Shown: positions 52,737 through 62,358, counted from the stretch's first letter. The stretch: 64,000 bases of DNA from Candidatus Omnitrophota bacterium (GCA_003598175.1 QZKN01000180.1:108577-172576); one strand, 5' to 3'. Program-made: numbers and translations. The notes: a model not told the origin generated them from the letters alone.

Positions 52737-52798
52737 ACGCGCTAGGTTCAGGACCTAGTGTCCTTTGGGACGTGGGGGTTCGAGTCCCCCCTTCGGCA
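52715..52798 (+). tRNA. tRNA-Leu(CAG)
   Basis: GCCGGAG...CTTCGGC acceptor stem, D-arm TGGTAGACGC, anticodon arm CTAGG-TTCAGGA-CCTAG, variable arm TGTCCTTTGGGACG, T-arm GGGGGTTCGAGTCCCCC. Confidence 0.95.
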
Positions 52799-53011
52799 CT
52801 CTGATTTCACTAGACTTATGAATAAATTGAAAGACTTGATCCTTGAAGATGTAAAGCATTTATGTAGCAAGTCAAATTCTATCCTATTCTGCACTCATAT
52901 TAGATCGATTCCAAAAAAACATATCAATAAACATTCCGCGCCGGTTGTCAAGAGTTTTTTTAGGTGTGAGTAAGATTTTTCCGATGATCAACCGGATGAA
53001 TGGAAAAGCGG

Positions 53012-53338
53012 TTATCGGGAAACCATATCCAACGGTTTGAAAGCGAGCGTATACCCGAATGATCGAAGTATCCGTTGGAGATTTTTCAACGTGGGATTTC
53101 CGGAAAGCGCAAGCATTCGGTAAAGGCTTTCGCGTGGAATGTTCGTTTTTTCAGCCAAAGCCATCATGCCGCCTTTGGCTTTAACCACGTGGCGCAACGC
53201 CAACAGTAAGGCCGTTTCATCCTGATTCTTCTCATATTCTTCCAGCGCCGTTTGAAGAAATCCATCGATTCTGTCCGGATTTTTTTTTAAATGATCTTCC
53301 ATATATTTGTCGAATGTTCGATATTTTCTCTCAGCCAT
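53012..53338 (-). CDS. HigA-like addiction-module antitoxin (HTH)
   Basis: MAERKYRTFDKYMEDHLKKNPDRIDGFLQTALEEYEKNQDETALLLALRHVVKAKGGMMALAEKTNIPRESLYRMLALSGNPTLKNLQRILRSFGYTLAF; start refined. Confidence 0.85.
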   Translation of the reverse strand: MAERKYRTFDKYMEDHLKKNPDRIDGFLQTALEEYEKNQDETALLLALRHVVKAKGGMMALAEKTNIPRESLYRMLALSGNPTLKNLQRILRSFGYTLAFKPLDMVSR

Positions 53339-53645
53339 TTTTATAATCCTTCCAGAAACATTTCGCCATTTCAATATCCCTTTGCGGGCTGCTTTTATCG
53401 CCGCCGCAAAGGAGTACGACAATCTTTTCACCGTCCCTTCCAAAGTAAATTCGGATACCGCCGTCGAAAAACAATCGAAGTTCATAAACGCCCTACTCGA
53501 TTCTCTTGCAATCTCCGAAATTACCTGTCTGAATTCTGAAAAGACGGTTCTGAATTCTGTCTTGAGTTTTCACATCAAGATTTTCCAACCAATCCGTAAA
53601 CGGTTCTTTTCCATTTCGAGTTGAATAGATAATAATTTCAATCAT
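53331..53645 (-). pseudogene. HigB/RelE (Gp49-family) toxin interrupted by in-frame TAG
   Basis: Minus frame: MIEIIIYSTRNGKEPFTDWLENLDVKTQDRIQNRLFRIQTGNFGDCKRIE-TAG(53493..53495)-GVYELRLFFDGGIRIYFGRDGEKIVVLLCGGDKSSPQRDIEMAKCFWKDYKNG-TGA, overlapping the antitoxin start. Confidence 0.8.
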
Positions 53646-53970
53646 GATTTAATGTAGCATATATGTTACACTATGTCAATGCACCGGCATAACGGCAAAT
53701 GGGAGAAAGTGCCGTAATTGGTTATCCTAATAACCAATGGTTCCTGCAATTCGACAGTTTTTCAAGCAGACAGCGCGCCGAAAAATGGAAGTACATGAGC
53801 ATTGATGATGAGTTCCCTGACCTGATATCACGACGGTGAGTTTTCCGTTTTCGCGATAGCGAGATGAGTTTTTATCAGATCATAGCGATTTGATTCATGT
53901 TTATAGGGGATTACGCGCGTTGAAAAGAAAAAAAACGAAAGCGGGATAACTGCACAAAAAATCACCCTTA

Positions 53971-54027
53971 TCAGGTTCAGGACCTGGCGTTCTCTGGGAC
54001 ATGGGGGTTCGAGTTCCCCCTTCGGCA
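53971..54027 (+). repeat. Diverged 3' fragment of a tRNA-Leu(CAG) (anticodon arm to 3' end)
   Basis: TCAGGTTCAGGACCTGGCGTTCTCTGGGACATGGGGGTTCGAGTTCCCCCTTCGGCA aligns to 3' part of tRNA at 52715-52798 with scattered substitutions; 5' half absent. Confidence 0.8.
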
Positions 54028-54060
54028 TTTTGATTTTCCTCAATTTACATCGCCTATCCT

Positions 54061-54327
54061 TCATGTGCTCCTTCGGGATCGTGGAAAAATTTTCTTTCCT
54101 CGCCCGTGATAGGTTCCTTCTTCACCGTTCATATCCGGATTCATATGTTGTTTTTTTCTGCCTATCCCTACTCCCAGATAAGAAAGATAGGGATGCCACT
54201 TCCACGCCTTCAGGGCGCGGCGATACGTCGTTTTCATGATACTCCAAATATCCTTGACGGAAACGAGGCAAACGATACACAACAAGATCATGATGCCCCA
54301 GAAAAACAGCTTATCGAGATCGGTCAT
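54061..54327 (-). CDS. Small hypothetical membrane protein
   Basis: 88 aa ORF with one N-terminal TM. Confidence 0.35.
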   Translation of the reverse strand: MTDLDKLFFWGIMILLCIVCLVSVKDIWSIMKTTYRRALKAWKWHPYLSYLGVGIGRKKQHMNPDMNGEEGTYHGRGKKIFPRSRRST

Positions 54328-54583
54328 GATAAGTACCTCCTCTCGGCGCGCGTACAGTACAACTTCCTATTCATAGTATATCACAGCGACGCCAGGATGG
54401 AAAATATTTTACACCTGCGGGCCGCGGATAGACGCAAGGCATGACGGAACGTTTTTGCCCCTTTTCATGAAGATGAAACCGATTTCTCATCCATACCGTT
54501 GACATGGACATGGTTATATAATAAAAATGATTCTATTGAAGCATCCGAGCTGCCAGCGATCGATAATAAAGGAGAGGGAATCC

Positions 54584-55702
54584 GTGAGTCTACAAACGGT
54601 CGGAGTCATCATGGCGGGTGGATCAGGCGAACGTTTCTGGCCGGTCAGCCGCCGCTGCCACCCGAAACAGCTTCTCTATCTGACAAGTGAAACGGAAACG
54701 ATGCTGGAGGAAGCCGTCAATCGCTTGACTCCCTTGATTCCCAAAGAACAAATTTTTATTGCAACCAGCGTTCATTTGCGCGATCTGATTCGACGAGCCT
54801 TTCCCGATCACCCCATGGATAATATTCTTGGCGAACCGCTGCCCCGCAATACGTCCGGCTGCCTGGCTTTCGCCGTCGCCAACATCCTGGCGCGATTCGA
54901 CGGGAAAGCGGAAAACCTGCTGATGTCCGTCACCACCGCCGATCACCTGATCGGCGACGGCGATCGTTTCCGCGATACGATTTCCGCCGCTTTGCAATTC
55001 GCCAAAGAGGAAGACGCCCTTGTCACCATCGGCACGCATCCGACGCGACCGGAAACCGGATATGGGTATATTCAGATCGATCAGCTGAATCAACCGCTTT
55101 CCGATTTCAAAGGCGTGCCGATTTATCAGGTCGCCCGTTTTCTCGAAAAACCGAATCATGAAGACGCCGAACGCTATCAGGCGTCGCGTTTTTATTATTG
55201 GAACAGCGGCATGTTTTTCTGGCGCATTTCCACCTTCATCGACAGTTTGAAAACCGTGATGCCGCCGCTCGCGGAATCCATCGACCGGATGGCGGACATT
55301 CTCAAACGCAGCGACGAATCCGATCCGCGAATCACCGAAATTTTTAAAACCATTCCCAATACCTCGATTGATTACGGTTTAATGGAAAAAGCCGATAATG
55401 TTTATGTGGCATTGGGGGATTTCAAATGGGATGATGTGGGATCGTGGGATTCTCTGTCGCGGTTTCGCGCCCGCGATCAACATCGAAACATCACCGTCGG
55501 CGAACCGGTTTTGATCGACTGCAACAACGTGATTGCTTACAACGAACCAGGCAGAGAAAACATGGCCGTATGCGTGATTGGCATGGAAAACATAATCGTT
55601 GTAACCTCGAATGATGGCGTCCTGGTTTGCCCCAAGTCGCACGCGCAGGATGTCCGGAAAGCTGTCGACGAACTGAAAAACCGGAATGCGAAACAGATTT
55701 AA
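54584..55702 (+). CDS. Mannose-1-phosphate guanylyltransferase
   Basis: VIMAGGSGERFWPVSRRCHPKQLL; LLMSVTTADHLIGDGDRF; RFLEKPNHEDAERY; GTG start after GGAGAG. Confidence 0.94.
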   Translation: MSLQTVGVIMAGGSGERFWPVSRRCHPKQLLYLTSETETMLEEAVNRLTPLIPKEQIFIATSVHLRDLIRRAFPDHPMDNILGEPLPRNTSGCLAFAVANILARFDGKAENLLMSVTTADHLIGDGDRFRDTISAALQFAKEEDALVTIGTHPTRPETGYGYIQIDQLNQPLSDFKGVPIYQVARFLEKPNHEDAERYQASRFYYWNSGMFFWRISTFIDSLKTVMPPLAESIDRMADILKRSDESDPRITEIFKTIPNTSIDYGLMEKADNVYVALGDFKWDDVGSWDSLSRFRARDQHRNITVGEPVLIDCNNVIAYNEPGRENMAVCVIGMENIIVVTSNDGVLVCPKSHAQDVRKAVDELKNRNAKQI

Positions 55703-55751
55703 TCGAATTTTTTGGAACATGCCTGGCAGGAGTGGTTTTATAACCGGCCCC

Positions 55752-57014
55752 CTACATTTTTCGCCCATTAAATTCATGCACGGCGTTGATCATGGCCACG
55801 ATATTCTCGACCGGAGTATTGGCCTGTACATTGTGAATCGCATTGAACACAAATCCGCCATTGGGTGAAAAAATTTCACAGCGTTTCAGCACCTCTTCCC
55901 GCACATCAGGAGGCGAACCGAAGGGCAGTATGCGTTGCGTATCGACGCCGCCGCCCCAGAAAGTGATGCGGTCGCCATAGGTGTTTTTTAAATACGCCGG
56001 ATCCATTCCCGCCGCCGAGCATTGGACCGGATTCAAGATATCGAAACCGGATTCGATGAAGCTGTCGATGAACTTCACCACCGAGCCGCAGGAATGTTTC
56101 ATCGTCTTCCATGCGGTATGTGCATGAATCCAATCGTTCACCTGATTATAATAAGGCATGTAAAGTTCGCGGTACGTGGCTTCGGAACAGAAGGTGGACT
56201 GCTGCGTGCCGAAATCCGTCCCACAGACGAATACCGCGTCGACCACATCGCCGACAACCGCATGAATCTTCGCCAGATTGGCCAGCGCATATTCACACTG
56301 TTTCTCAAAAATTCGGTGAACATAATCCCGGCGTACGGCAGTGGACATATACCATTCCGCTATGTCGCGAATGCCTTTCGGATGTTTCAAAAACGGCGCG
56401 GGAACCAGGGCAATGTCGCCGAATGCGGTTCCACCGAACGTTGCGACGATGGCGCGGCCGGAATGCGACGCGTTTTGAACCGCTTCGGAGAAATGGTTCA
56501 CATCGACATCGGATATCGGGCCGAATTCTTCCACATTATCTTCCACATTCAGATGGGCGTCGTCGATCGGCTCCTGGCGCACAATGGTATCAAAAAAATG
56601 CCCCGTTTTCGGCATTCTCCCACTCGGCGGCGCGCTTGTATCACCTTGCGGATAAATCAATGTGTCCCCATTCTCGTCCACTGTCGTTTGAAAATGTTCG
56701 GAAACCAAAATTTCCAATCCGCTTGGCATCTGCCACGGTTTCCACTGTTCGTTCGCGAAACCGAACAGCGTCGTGCGGCCGATCACGGCGTCAACGTCGA
56801 TGCCGGCGGCGTCTTTCAAATCATCGTCGATCCAACCGAGCATTTGATAGGGTTCATGCACCTTCACCAGGCGTTTTTCCAATCCGTAATACTCCCGCAA
56901 CGCCGCCACACAGCTGACGTGCATTCCCGACGTGGCGGTTCCACCGAAATCGATGGGAATCCGGTCCGGCTCCCGATGTTGCAGCGCCGCTTGCACTCGT
57001 TCTTTGCCGTTCAT
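55752..57014 (-). CDS. Uroporphyrinogen decarboxylase-family (URO-D, MtbA-like) protein
   Basis: MNGKERVQAALQHREPDRIPIDFGGTATSGMH; TAWKTMKHSCGSVVKFIDSFIESGFDILNPVQCSAAGMDP. Confidence 0.9.
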   Translation of the reverse strand: MNGKERVQAALQHREPDRIPIDFGGTATSGMHVSCVAALREYYGLEKRLVKVHEPYQMLGWIDDDLKDAAGIDVDAVIGRTTLFGFANEQWKPWQMPSGLEILVSEHFQTTVDENGDTLIYPQGDTSAPPSGRMPKTGHFFDTIVRQEPIDDAHLNVEDNVEEFGPISDVDVNHFSEAVQNASHSGRAIVATFGGTAFGDIALVPAPFLKHPKGIRDIAEWYMSTAVRRDYVHRIFEKQCEYALANLAKIHAVVGDVVDAVFVCGTDFGTQQSTFCSEATYRELYMPYYNQVNDWIHAHTAWKTMKHSCGSVVKFIDSFIESGFDILNPVQCSAAGMDPAYLKNTYGDRITFWGGGVDTQRILPFGSPPDVREEVLKRCEIFSPNGGFVFNAIHNVQANTPVENIVAMINAVHEFNGRKM

Positions 57015-57018
57015 GGTT

Positions 57019-58476
57019 CTACCTCTTCGCGTCCTCAACGAACACCTTGAGTTGCGCCATCGCCGTCGTTCCGTTTTGCGAGGTTCTTTTCACGGTAACG
57101 ATATACAAGCCCGGTTTTTCATAATAATGCGAGATCGCGGCGAATTCATCTTTCGAACAGGTCGTTCCCGTTTGCCCGTCGCCGAAATCCCATTCCTCCC
57201 GACCGCCGGTCACGCGAAACGCGCGGGCTTTGAAATATACCGTATCATCGATTTGAATCGATTCCGTGGGAAAATACGCGGCATGAATGGATGGCGGAAG
57301 ACGGGTTAACGTATTGTCGCCGTCCAATACATGCACCACGGCGAAATCGACGTCCACCTGCCCGCGATTGTCTTTCACTTTCAAAATTTCGGAATACACG
57401 CCGGCCTGTTTGTAGACTCGCTTTACGATCGGGCCGGTTGCTTTCGTTCCATCATGAAATTCCCACTCATAGGCAACGATTTCGCTGTTGTCGCAGATCG
57501 AATTGGAGCCATTGAGAAACACGGCATCCCCCACTTTGACCAGCTGATGCGGACGCGCAACCGCCAACACCGAGTTCGGATGTTCGTTCAAATACGCCTC
57601 CACAGCAAAGGGATAGGCCTCGATCAATCCTTTTTCATCGCCTTGCGTTCCGTGAATACCAAAATGAAGATGCGACCATCCCCCCGATGCGCCTTCTTTT
57701 CCCAAAATGCCGATCCATTCCCCCATCTTCACTCGATATCCGATTTTGATTTGGGGTAGAATGGCGGCGAAATGAGAATAGCGATAATACCAGCCGCGAT
57801 CGTCGCGCAGGTAAATCACGTCATAGCGAGGCTGAACAATTTCTTGGCCTTCCGGCGGCAGATTTTCATCTATTACTCCTGCGACAGAAACCACATCGCC
57901 ATCGGTTGCCGCTACCACGCGAACCATCTGATCATACCCGCCGAAATCAAGCGCATAATGATAGTAAATCGATTTGTTGCGGGGATCTTCTCCGCCATCG
58001 ACAAAGGTGGGTTCGTTCGCCATTTGTGTTTGCGAGGCAAACCAGCGCTGTTTGACGGGATAGCAAAACGTCCCCGGCTCAAGCAACGGCTGATCCGGAT
58101 CCCAACACCGCAGCCGAACGTCCGCGTCAGGCGCCAAATCCCAAATCGCCGGGCTGCCGGAATTGCTCAAATAAGCCTTGATCACCGGCGCATCCAATTT
58201 CACGCCGTTCACCACGCGCGGCATGGTGTACTGCGCAACCGGAATCACCGCCTGCACGCCGTCGACGTCCACCGTCACTGTCGCCTGACGTACGGCATTC
58301 CTAAATTCGTCCCGCACATCCTCGCAGGCAAGTACAGTGATTTTTTTCTCCTCGCCGGTTTTCAGTTGATACACGTACGATTCCCCGACGGCCAAATCCA
58401 CCGTGACCGGTTTGGCCCTGACTTGAGAACTTGTAATAAAAATCATGGAAACGATGACAATAACGATTCGCTGCAT
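57019..58476 (-). CDS. Secreted M23-type peptidase-like protein with PKD domains
   Basis: M23 motifs YYHYALDFGG and SHLHFGIHG; PKD YEWEFHDGTKATGPIVKRVYKQAGVYSEILKVKDNRG; signal peptide. Confidence 0.86.
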   Translation of the reverse strand: MQRIVIVIVSMIFITSSQVRAKPVTVDLAVGESYVYQLKTGEEKKITVLACEDVRDEFRNAVRQATVTVDVDGVQAVIPVAQYTMPRVVNGVKLDAPVIKAYLSNSGSPAIWDLAPDADVRLRCWDPDQPLLEPGTFCYPVKQRWFASQTQMANEPTFVDGGEDPRNKSIYYHYALDFGGYDQMVRVVAATDGDVVSVAGVIDENLPPEGQEIVQPRYDVIYLRDDRGWYYRYSHFAAILPQIKIGYRVKMGEWIGILGKEGASGGWSHLHFGIHGTQGDEKGLIEAYPFAVEAYLNEHPNSVLAVARPHQLVKVGDAVFLNGSNSICDNSEIVAYEWEFHDGTKATGPIVKRVYKQAGVYSEILKVKDNRGQVDVDFAVVHVLDGDNTLTRLPPSIHAAYFPTESIQIDDTVYFKARAFRVTGGREEWDFGDGQTGTTCSKDEFAAISHYYEKPGLYIVTVKRTSQNGTTAMAQLKVFVEDAKR

Positions 58477-58617
58477 GTAAAACCTCCATTCGATGATTTG
58501 TAAACAGATCAATTGTAGAGGAAATGGAAAAGATAGACCAGCGGTTTGGTTGCCTTGATGATTCAAATTTTGTCAGGGGGACAAATTCTCTAAGGTTTAT
58601 GACGAGCTCGCTACATC

Positions 58618-59559
58618 CTAACGGACTTCTATTCGTAATGATAAATCCGTTTCAACTTCTTCAAGCCGACGGTTATAAATTTTTATAATATCTTGCAAGA
58701 CTCCAAAAAATTCCTTATTTTCCTCTATCGCCAATTCGATAATGTTGAGCGCGAGGAATGCTTCAATCGAAATGATGGTTAATTCTTTTTCTATCCCTTC
58801 ATCCTGAGAAAGGGCTTTTGCTTTATATTCCTGTTCACTCGGAATCAGTAATATGGGAAACAAGCCAACCTTTATGTTTTCTGCGCACTTTTGAATAACA
58901 TTTCGTGATGGAGTCGCCGTAACATGATAAATGGTTTGCGAAATGGAAAAGTCGCCAACCCTTGCCGTCTGACGATCGGCGGCGTGTGCGGGATGATTAG
59001 AGATGTCCATATTGTGGAACCGTTTTTCCAACTTTGCGCCCACAAGATGTTGTTCTACCACACCGCCAGAACGCTGTTTTGCATTTTCAACAATCAGATG
59101 AATCCACGCCGTTGGAGCTTGCCGTCTATCAATATCTAATTTTAAATTTTGCCTCTTCATCCAGCGAGAGGCCAATTCGGTTAATTTATCGATCAGTTCG
59201 AGGAAAAGGATATCTCTTTTCTCCTTCGGTACCTCAATAAGAATATGCCCCCAATTAAAATCTTCGAATAAACGCTGTCCATCTTGATGGCCCTGCCTTG
59301 TTGTCACTTCCTTCAAGTAGCGGCGTGGGATTCCGTACTTTTCCAGGATAGTTCCAAGACCGGAACGGGCGCCTTTGATTTCGCCGCCTTGCGAAACAAC
59401 GTCATCTCTTGAAACCGGGCATTGTTGCCGTAAATGATCGATAACCACGATCCCTACTGATACCGTATTTCTAGAGATATTGCCGCCGCGGGTGCAAGAG
59501 GCAATCCATTCATTCAGAGTACGAAAACATTCTTTTCTGAGATTGTCATAATTGTTCAT
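58618..59559 (-). CDS. DUF4928-like protein, probable restriction endonuclease partner of the adjacent methyltransferase
   Basis: Overlapping operon position after dcm-vsr; GLGTILEKYGIPRRYLKEVTTRQGHQDGQRLFEDF; VYHVTATPSRNVIQKCAENIKVGLFPILLIP. Confidence 0.65.
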   Translation of the reverse strand: MNNYDNLRKECFRTLNEWIASCTRGGNISRNTVSVGIVVIDHLRQQCPVSRDDVVSQGGEIKGARSGLGTILEKYGIPRRYLKEVTTRQGHQDGQRLFEDFNWGHILIEVPKEKRDILFLELIDKLTELASRWMKRQNLKLDIDRRQAPTAWIHLIVENAKQRSGGVVEQHLVGAKLEKRFHNMDISNHPAHAADRQTARVGDFSISQTIYHVTATPSRNVIQKCAENIKVGLFPILLIPSEQEYKAKALSQDEGIEKELTIISIEAFLALNIIELAIEENKEFFGVLQDIIKIYNRRLEEVETDLSLRIEVR

Positions 59560-59990
59560 TGATTCTCTGCCGCTTGTTTGATTGCTTGCCGTATTTTTTC
59601 CCTCACGCGTTTTCGTTCAGCCGGATTTCGAATTTCATGCTCCCAGATTCGGAGCACTTTCCATCCCGCTTTTTTTAATTTTCGATTATATTGCTTTGCT
59701 AATTCGATGTTGCGATGGATCTTTCGCTCCCAATATTCACGGTTTGTTTGCGGCAATTTTCTATCACAATGGGGGCACCCGTGCCAAAAGCAGCCATCGA
59801 TAAAAATGGCAATATGTTCCTGAGAAAAAACCACATCCGGTTTTCCGACCATATCATCCGCATTTTTTCGCCAATTCTTTAGTCGCATGCCTGCAAGCAT
59901 GGAAAAAAGACATCTCTCCGGCTTTGTGCACCTCCCTTTTACGGCCTTCATCGTTTTATGACGGTCTTCGGGACTTATATTGTCAGCCAT
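59556..59990 (-). CDS. vsr: Very short patch repair (Vsr) endonuclease
   Basis: SPEDRHKTMKAVKGRCTKPERCLFSML; GKPDVVFSQEHIAIFIDGCFWHGCPHC; KKAGWKVLRIWEHEI. Confidence 0.95.
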   Translation of the reverse strand: MADNISPEDRHKTMKAVKGRCTKPERCLFSMLAGMRLKNWRKNADDMVGKPDVVFSQEHIAIFIDGCFWHGCPHCDRKLPQTNREYWERKIHRNIELAKQYNRKLKKAGWKVLRIWEHEIRNPAERKRVREKIRQAIKQAAENQ

Positions 59991-61128
59991 AACGTCCCAT
60001 CGACTGCAAATTCTTTTCAACCAATGGATTGAGAACATTCTCGGCTATCCAGGTGATTACAGGCACACAAACGGCGTCGCCAAACGCCGTTAGCGCCTGA
60101 ATTCCATTGATTGTAATCCGGCAATCATCCGGAACGCCTTGCAAACGAGCATATTCGCGAGGCGTCATCGTGCGCATTTTCAATTGGCCTTTACCCGCCT
60201 GTATCAAAAATTGCTTACCGCTGCCTCCAACGGCGGTGCGAAGGCAGCCTGATAAATCATCGCTGCGAACTTCAACCCTTTGGCGTCCACTTCGGCGTCG
60301 ACGGAAAAACGTTCGATAAACCACCTTTTCACTTTGCGCCAGTTGCATGACTTTTTCGTAATGAGATCGTTCCATCATTTCAAGATGCCGGCTGACCTCC
60401 AAATCATCCCACCATCTTTCGTCCGTATCATTGATTTGCTCGATAATTGATGATAGACCGCATGTGAGTAAAGGCGGCGGCGGAGGAAGATCATTGGAAA
60501 ACCAATCCAGGTCCATATTAGCAAAAATACTGTTTTTCAACCGTTCGGATAACAAGGAAGCAGGACGGTTAAAAAGTCGCTGTGGATTATTTGCATCAAG
60601 GGGATGTTTTACGCCTACTACGAAAACTCGCAAACGGCTTTGTGGTCGAAAGCGTAAAGCATCGAGTGAAAAAACATCGCATGCATAGCCAAGTCGATTA
60701 AGGGCTTGAATGGTAATACGGAAATCCTCTCCCTTGTTCGAGTAAAGCCAGCCAGGTACGTTCTCTACAAGAATAAATTGTGGAGAGCGCTCTCCTTGCG
60801 ATTCCAGAATATTGATAAATCCCCAAAATGCGCTGGAATGAGCTCCACTGATTCCATTCATGTTGCCGGCCAGAGACAAATCAATACATGGAAATGAGCA
60901 TGTTGCCAACGTGGTTTGAGGGACGCTAACGGCGTCAACTTTAAAAATATCTCCTACAAAATAATGGCCATCGGCGTCCGGGAAAAAACCTTTATACATT
61001 TCATATTTTTTGGACGATATATCGTTCGCCCAAACCACACGCCAACCGGCCGGCTCAAGTCCCATTCGTACTAAACCGACGCCGGCAAAATACTCTGTTA
61101 CCGTGAAATAAGAGTCGAAATAATTCAT
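59983..61128 (-). CDS. C5-cytosine DNA methyltransferase (Dcm-like)
   Basis: EYFAGVGLVRMGLEPAGWRVVWANDI; SFPCIDLSLAG; LVENVPGWL; RPQSRLRVFVVG; GDAVCVPVITWIAENV. Confidence 0.95.
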   Translation of the reverse strand: MNYFDSYFTVTEYFAGVGLVRMGLEPAGWRVVWANDISSKKYEMYKGFFPDADGHYFVGDIFKVDAVSVPQTTLATCSFPCIDLSLAGNMNGISGAHSSAFWGFINILESQGERSPQFILVENVPGWLYSNKGEDFRITIQALNRLGYACDVFSLDALRFRPQSRLRVFVVGVKHPLDANNPQRLFNRPASLLSERLKNSIFANMDLDWFSNDLPPPPPLLTCGLSSIIEQINDTDERWWDDLEVSRHLEMMERSHYEKVMQLAQSEKVVYRTFFRRRRSGRQRVEVRSDDLSGCLRTAVGGSGKQFLIQAGKGQLKMRTMTPREYARLQGVPDDCRITINGIQALTAFGDAVCVPVITWIAENVLNPLVEKNLQSMGRYG

Positions 61129-61230
61129 AGAGGAATTTTAACGTGAATCCGAGTTCAATTCAAACAAGTTGATAGGGTTTTCTTTGGATTATTCAATTCG
61201 CGATGGAAAAAATGAGTCAAAAAGAGAAGT

Positions 61231-62358
61231 TCAGTTCATTCGTGTTTTTTTTCGCAGCACTTTATACGCGATAACGCCGTTTAAAACAAGGAGAATGCCG
61301 ACAGCCAGCAACAGATTGCGGAACAGGGATGTGAAAAGGGGGATCCTCTCCTCGCCTTCCGACTCCTCAATCGGCGGCTCCGCTTTGAGCGGTTCCGTTC
61401 CCAGCAGGAAGGCTTCCTCGATTCGGTCGACAAAACGTTCTTCGAGCGCGCCGTCCCAATCCACGGCGATCAGCATATCCAATCCCGGATTCAAGTCTTT
61501 GACTTCGCAGGAGCAGGGGCCGGTGATAAAAGCGCCCGCTTCGAGCACATTCCTGTCATCGATGCCCGCGCCGACGAGCGCATAGAGAATACGTCCACGG
61601 CCATAGATGGGGAAAACCATCGGCTCGTTCGCGTATTCATGGAGATCGGATTCGCTTTGCATGAGCGTATGGAGGAACAGCTGCTCCGCCGCATCCGTTT
61701 TTGATAGGTGGATGGAAGAAAAATGAATCCGCAGGCCGGACGCGGCGCCGTTCTCTTCACCGAGATCATTTGCCAGCGCGACCACCGTTTCCGGTAGTTG
61801 CAACTGGTCTTCCATTTTCTTCAATTGTTCGTCCAACAAGCGGGCGGCGGATTCGTCTTTTTCCCGCTTTCCGCTTTGCAGCAATACCCACACGGCGGAA
61901 TCCCCGTTTAACAGACGCTTGGCGATTTCGTGACGGATAGGGGAATCGGGAATGCTTTGGACGGTTTTCGCTGATAGCGACGTGTACAGTATATTGGTCT
62001 GAATTCCCGTGTGCGGCGGAAAGCGCACGATCAGAGCCGGCAATTCGGTTTCCGACTCATTCTCGAACCATGCGGCAATCGCCTGATTGGTTTCGTCCGC
62101 CAAATCCAGGACATGCAGATTGTAATTGGAGAAGGAAATGTGACGGTGCGATCGTTCGTCCAACCAATTCACGAGTTCCTGCGCGTCGGGGCTCAAGCTG
62201 CCGCGATACAGAACGTAGACTTGGAAAGAATCGGCGGGCCAACGTTCGAGCGCGTAGCGAAAGACAGGGATGTCGCATGGGCGGATATTCACGATCGAAA
62301 CAATCGTGATATATGCGAAAAATAAGACATGTATAATGGTTCGTAAGGTTCGTTTCAT
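61231..62358 (-). CDS. Hypothetical protein with N- and C-terminal TM segments
   Basis: About 375 aa; C-terminal SLFRNLLLAVGILLVLNGVIAYKVLRKKTR. Confidence 0.65.
   Translation of the reverse strand: MKRTLRTIIHVLFFAYITIVSIVNIRPCDIPVFRYALERWPADSFQVYVLYRGSLSPDAQELVNWLDERSHRHISFSNYNLHVLDLADETNQAIAAWFENESETELPALIVRFPPHTGIQTNILYTSLSAKTVQSIPDSPIRHEIAKRLLNGDSAVWVLLQSGKREKDESAARLLDEQLKKMEDQLQLPETVVALANDLGEENGAASGLRIHFSSIHLSKTDAAEQLFLHTLMQSESDLHEYANEPMVFPIYGRGRILYALVGAGIDDRNVLEAGAFITGPCSCEVKDLNPGLDMLIAVDWDGALEERFVDRIEEAFLLGTEPLKAEPPIEESEGEERIPLFTSLFRNLLLAVGILLVLNGVIAYKVLRKKTRMN

Noticed and set aside
56022-57050. 342-aa plus-strand ORF opposite the URO-D-like gene
   Set aside because: Shadow ORF; the opposite strand has clear URO-D family motifs and this translation does not resemble a protein family.
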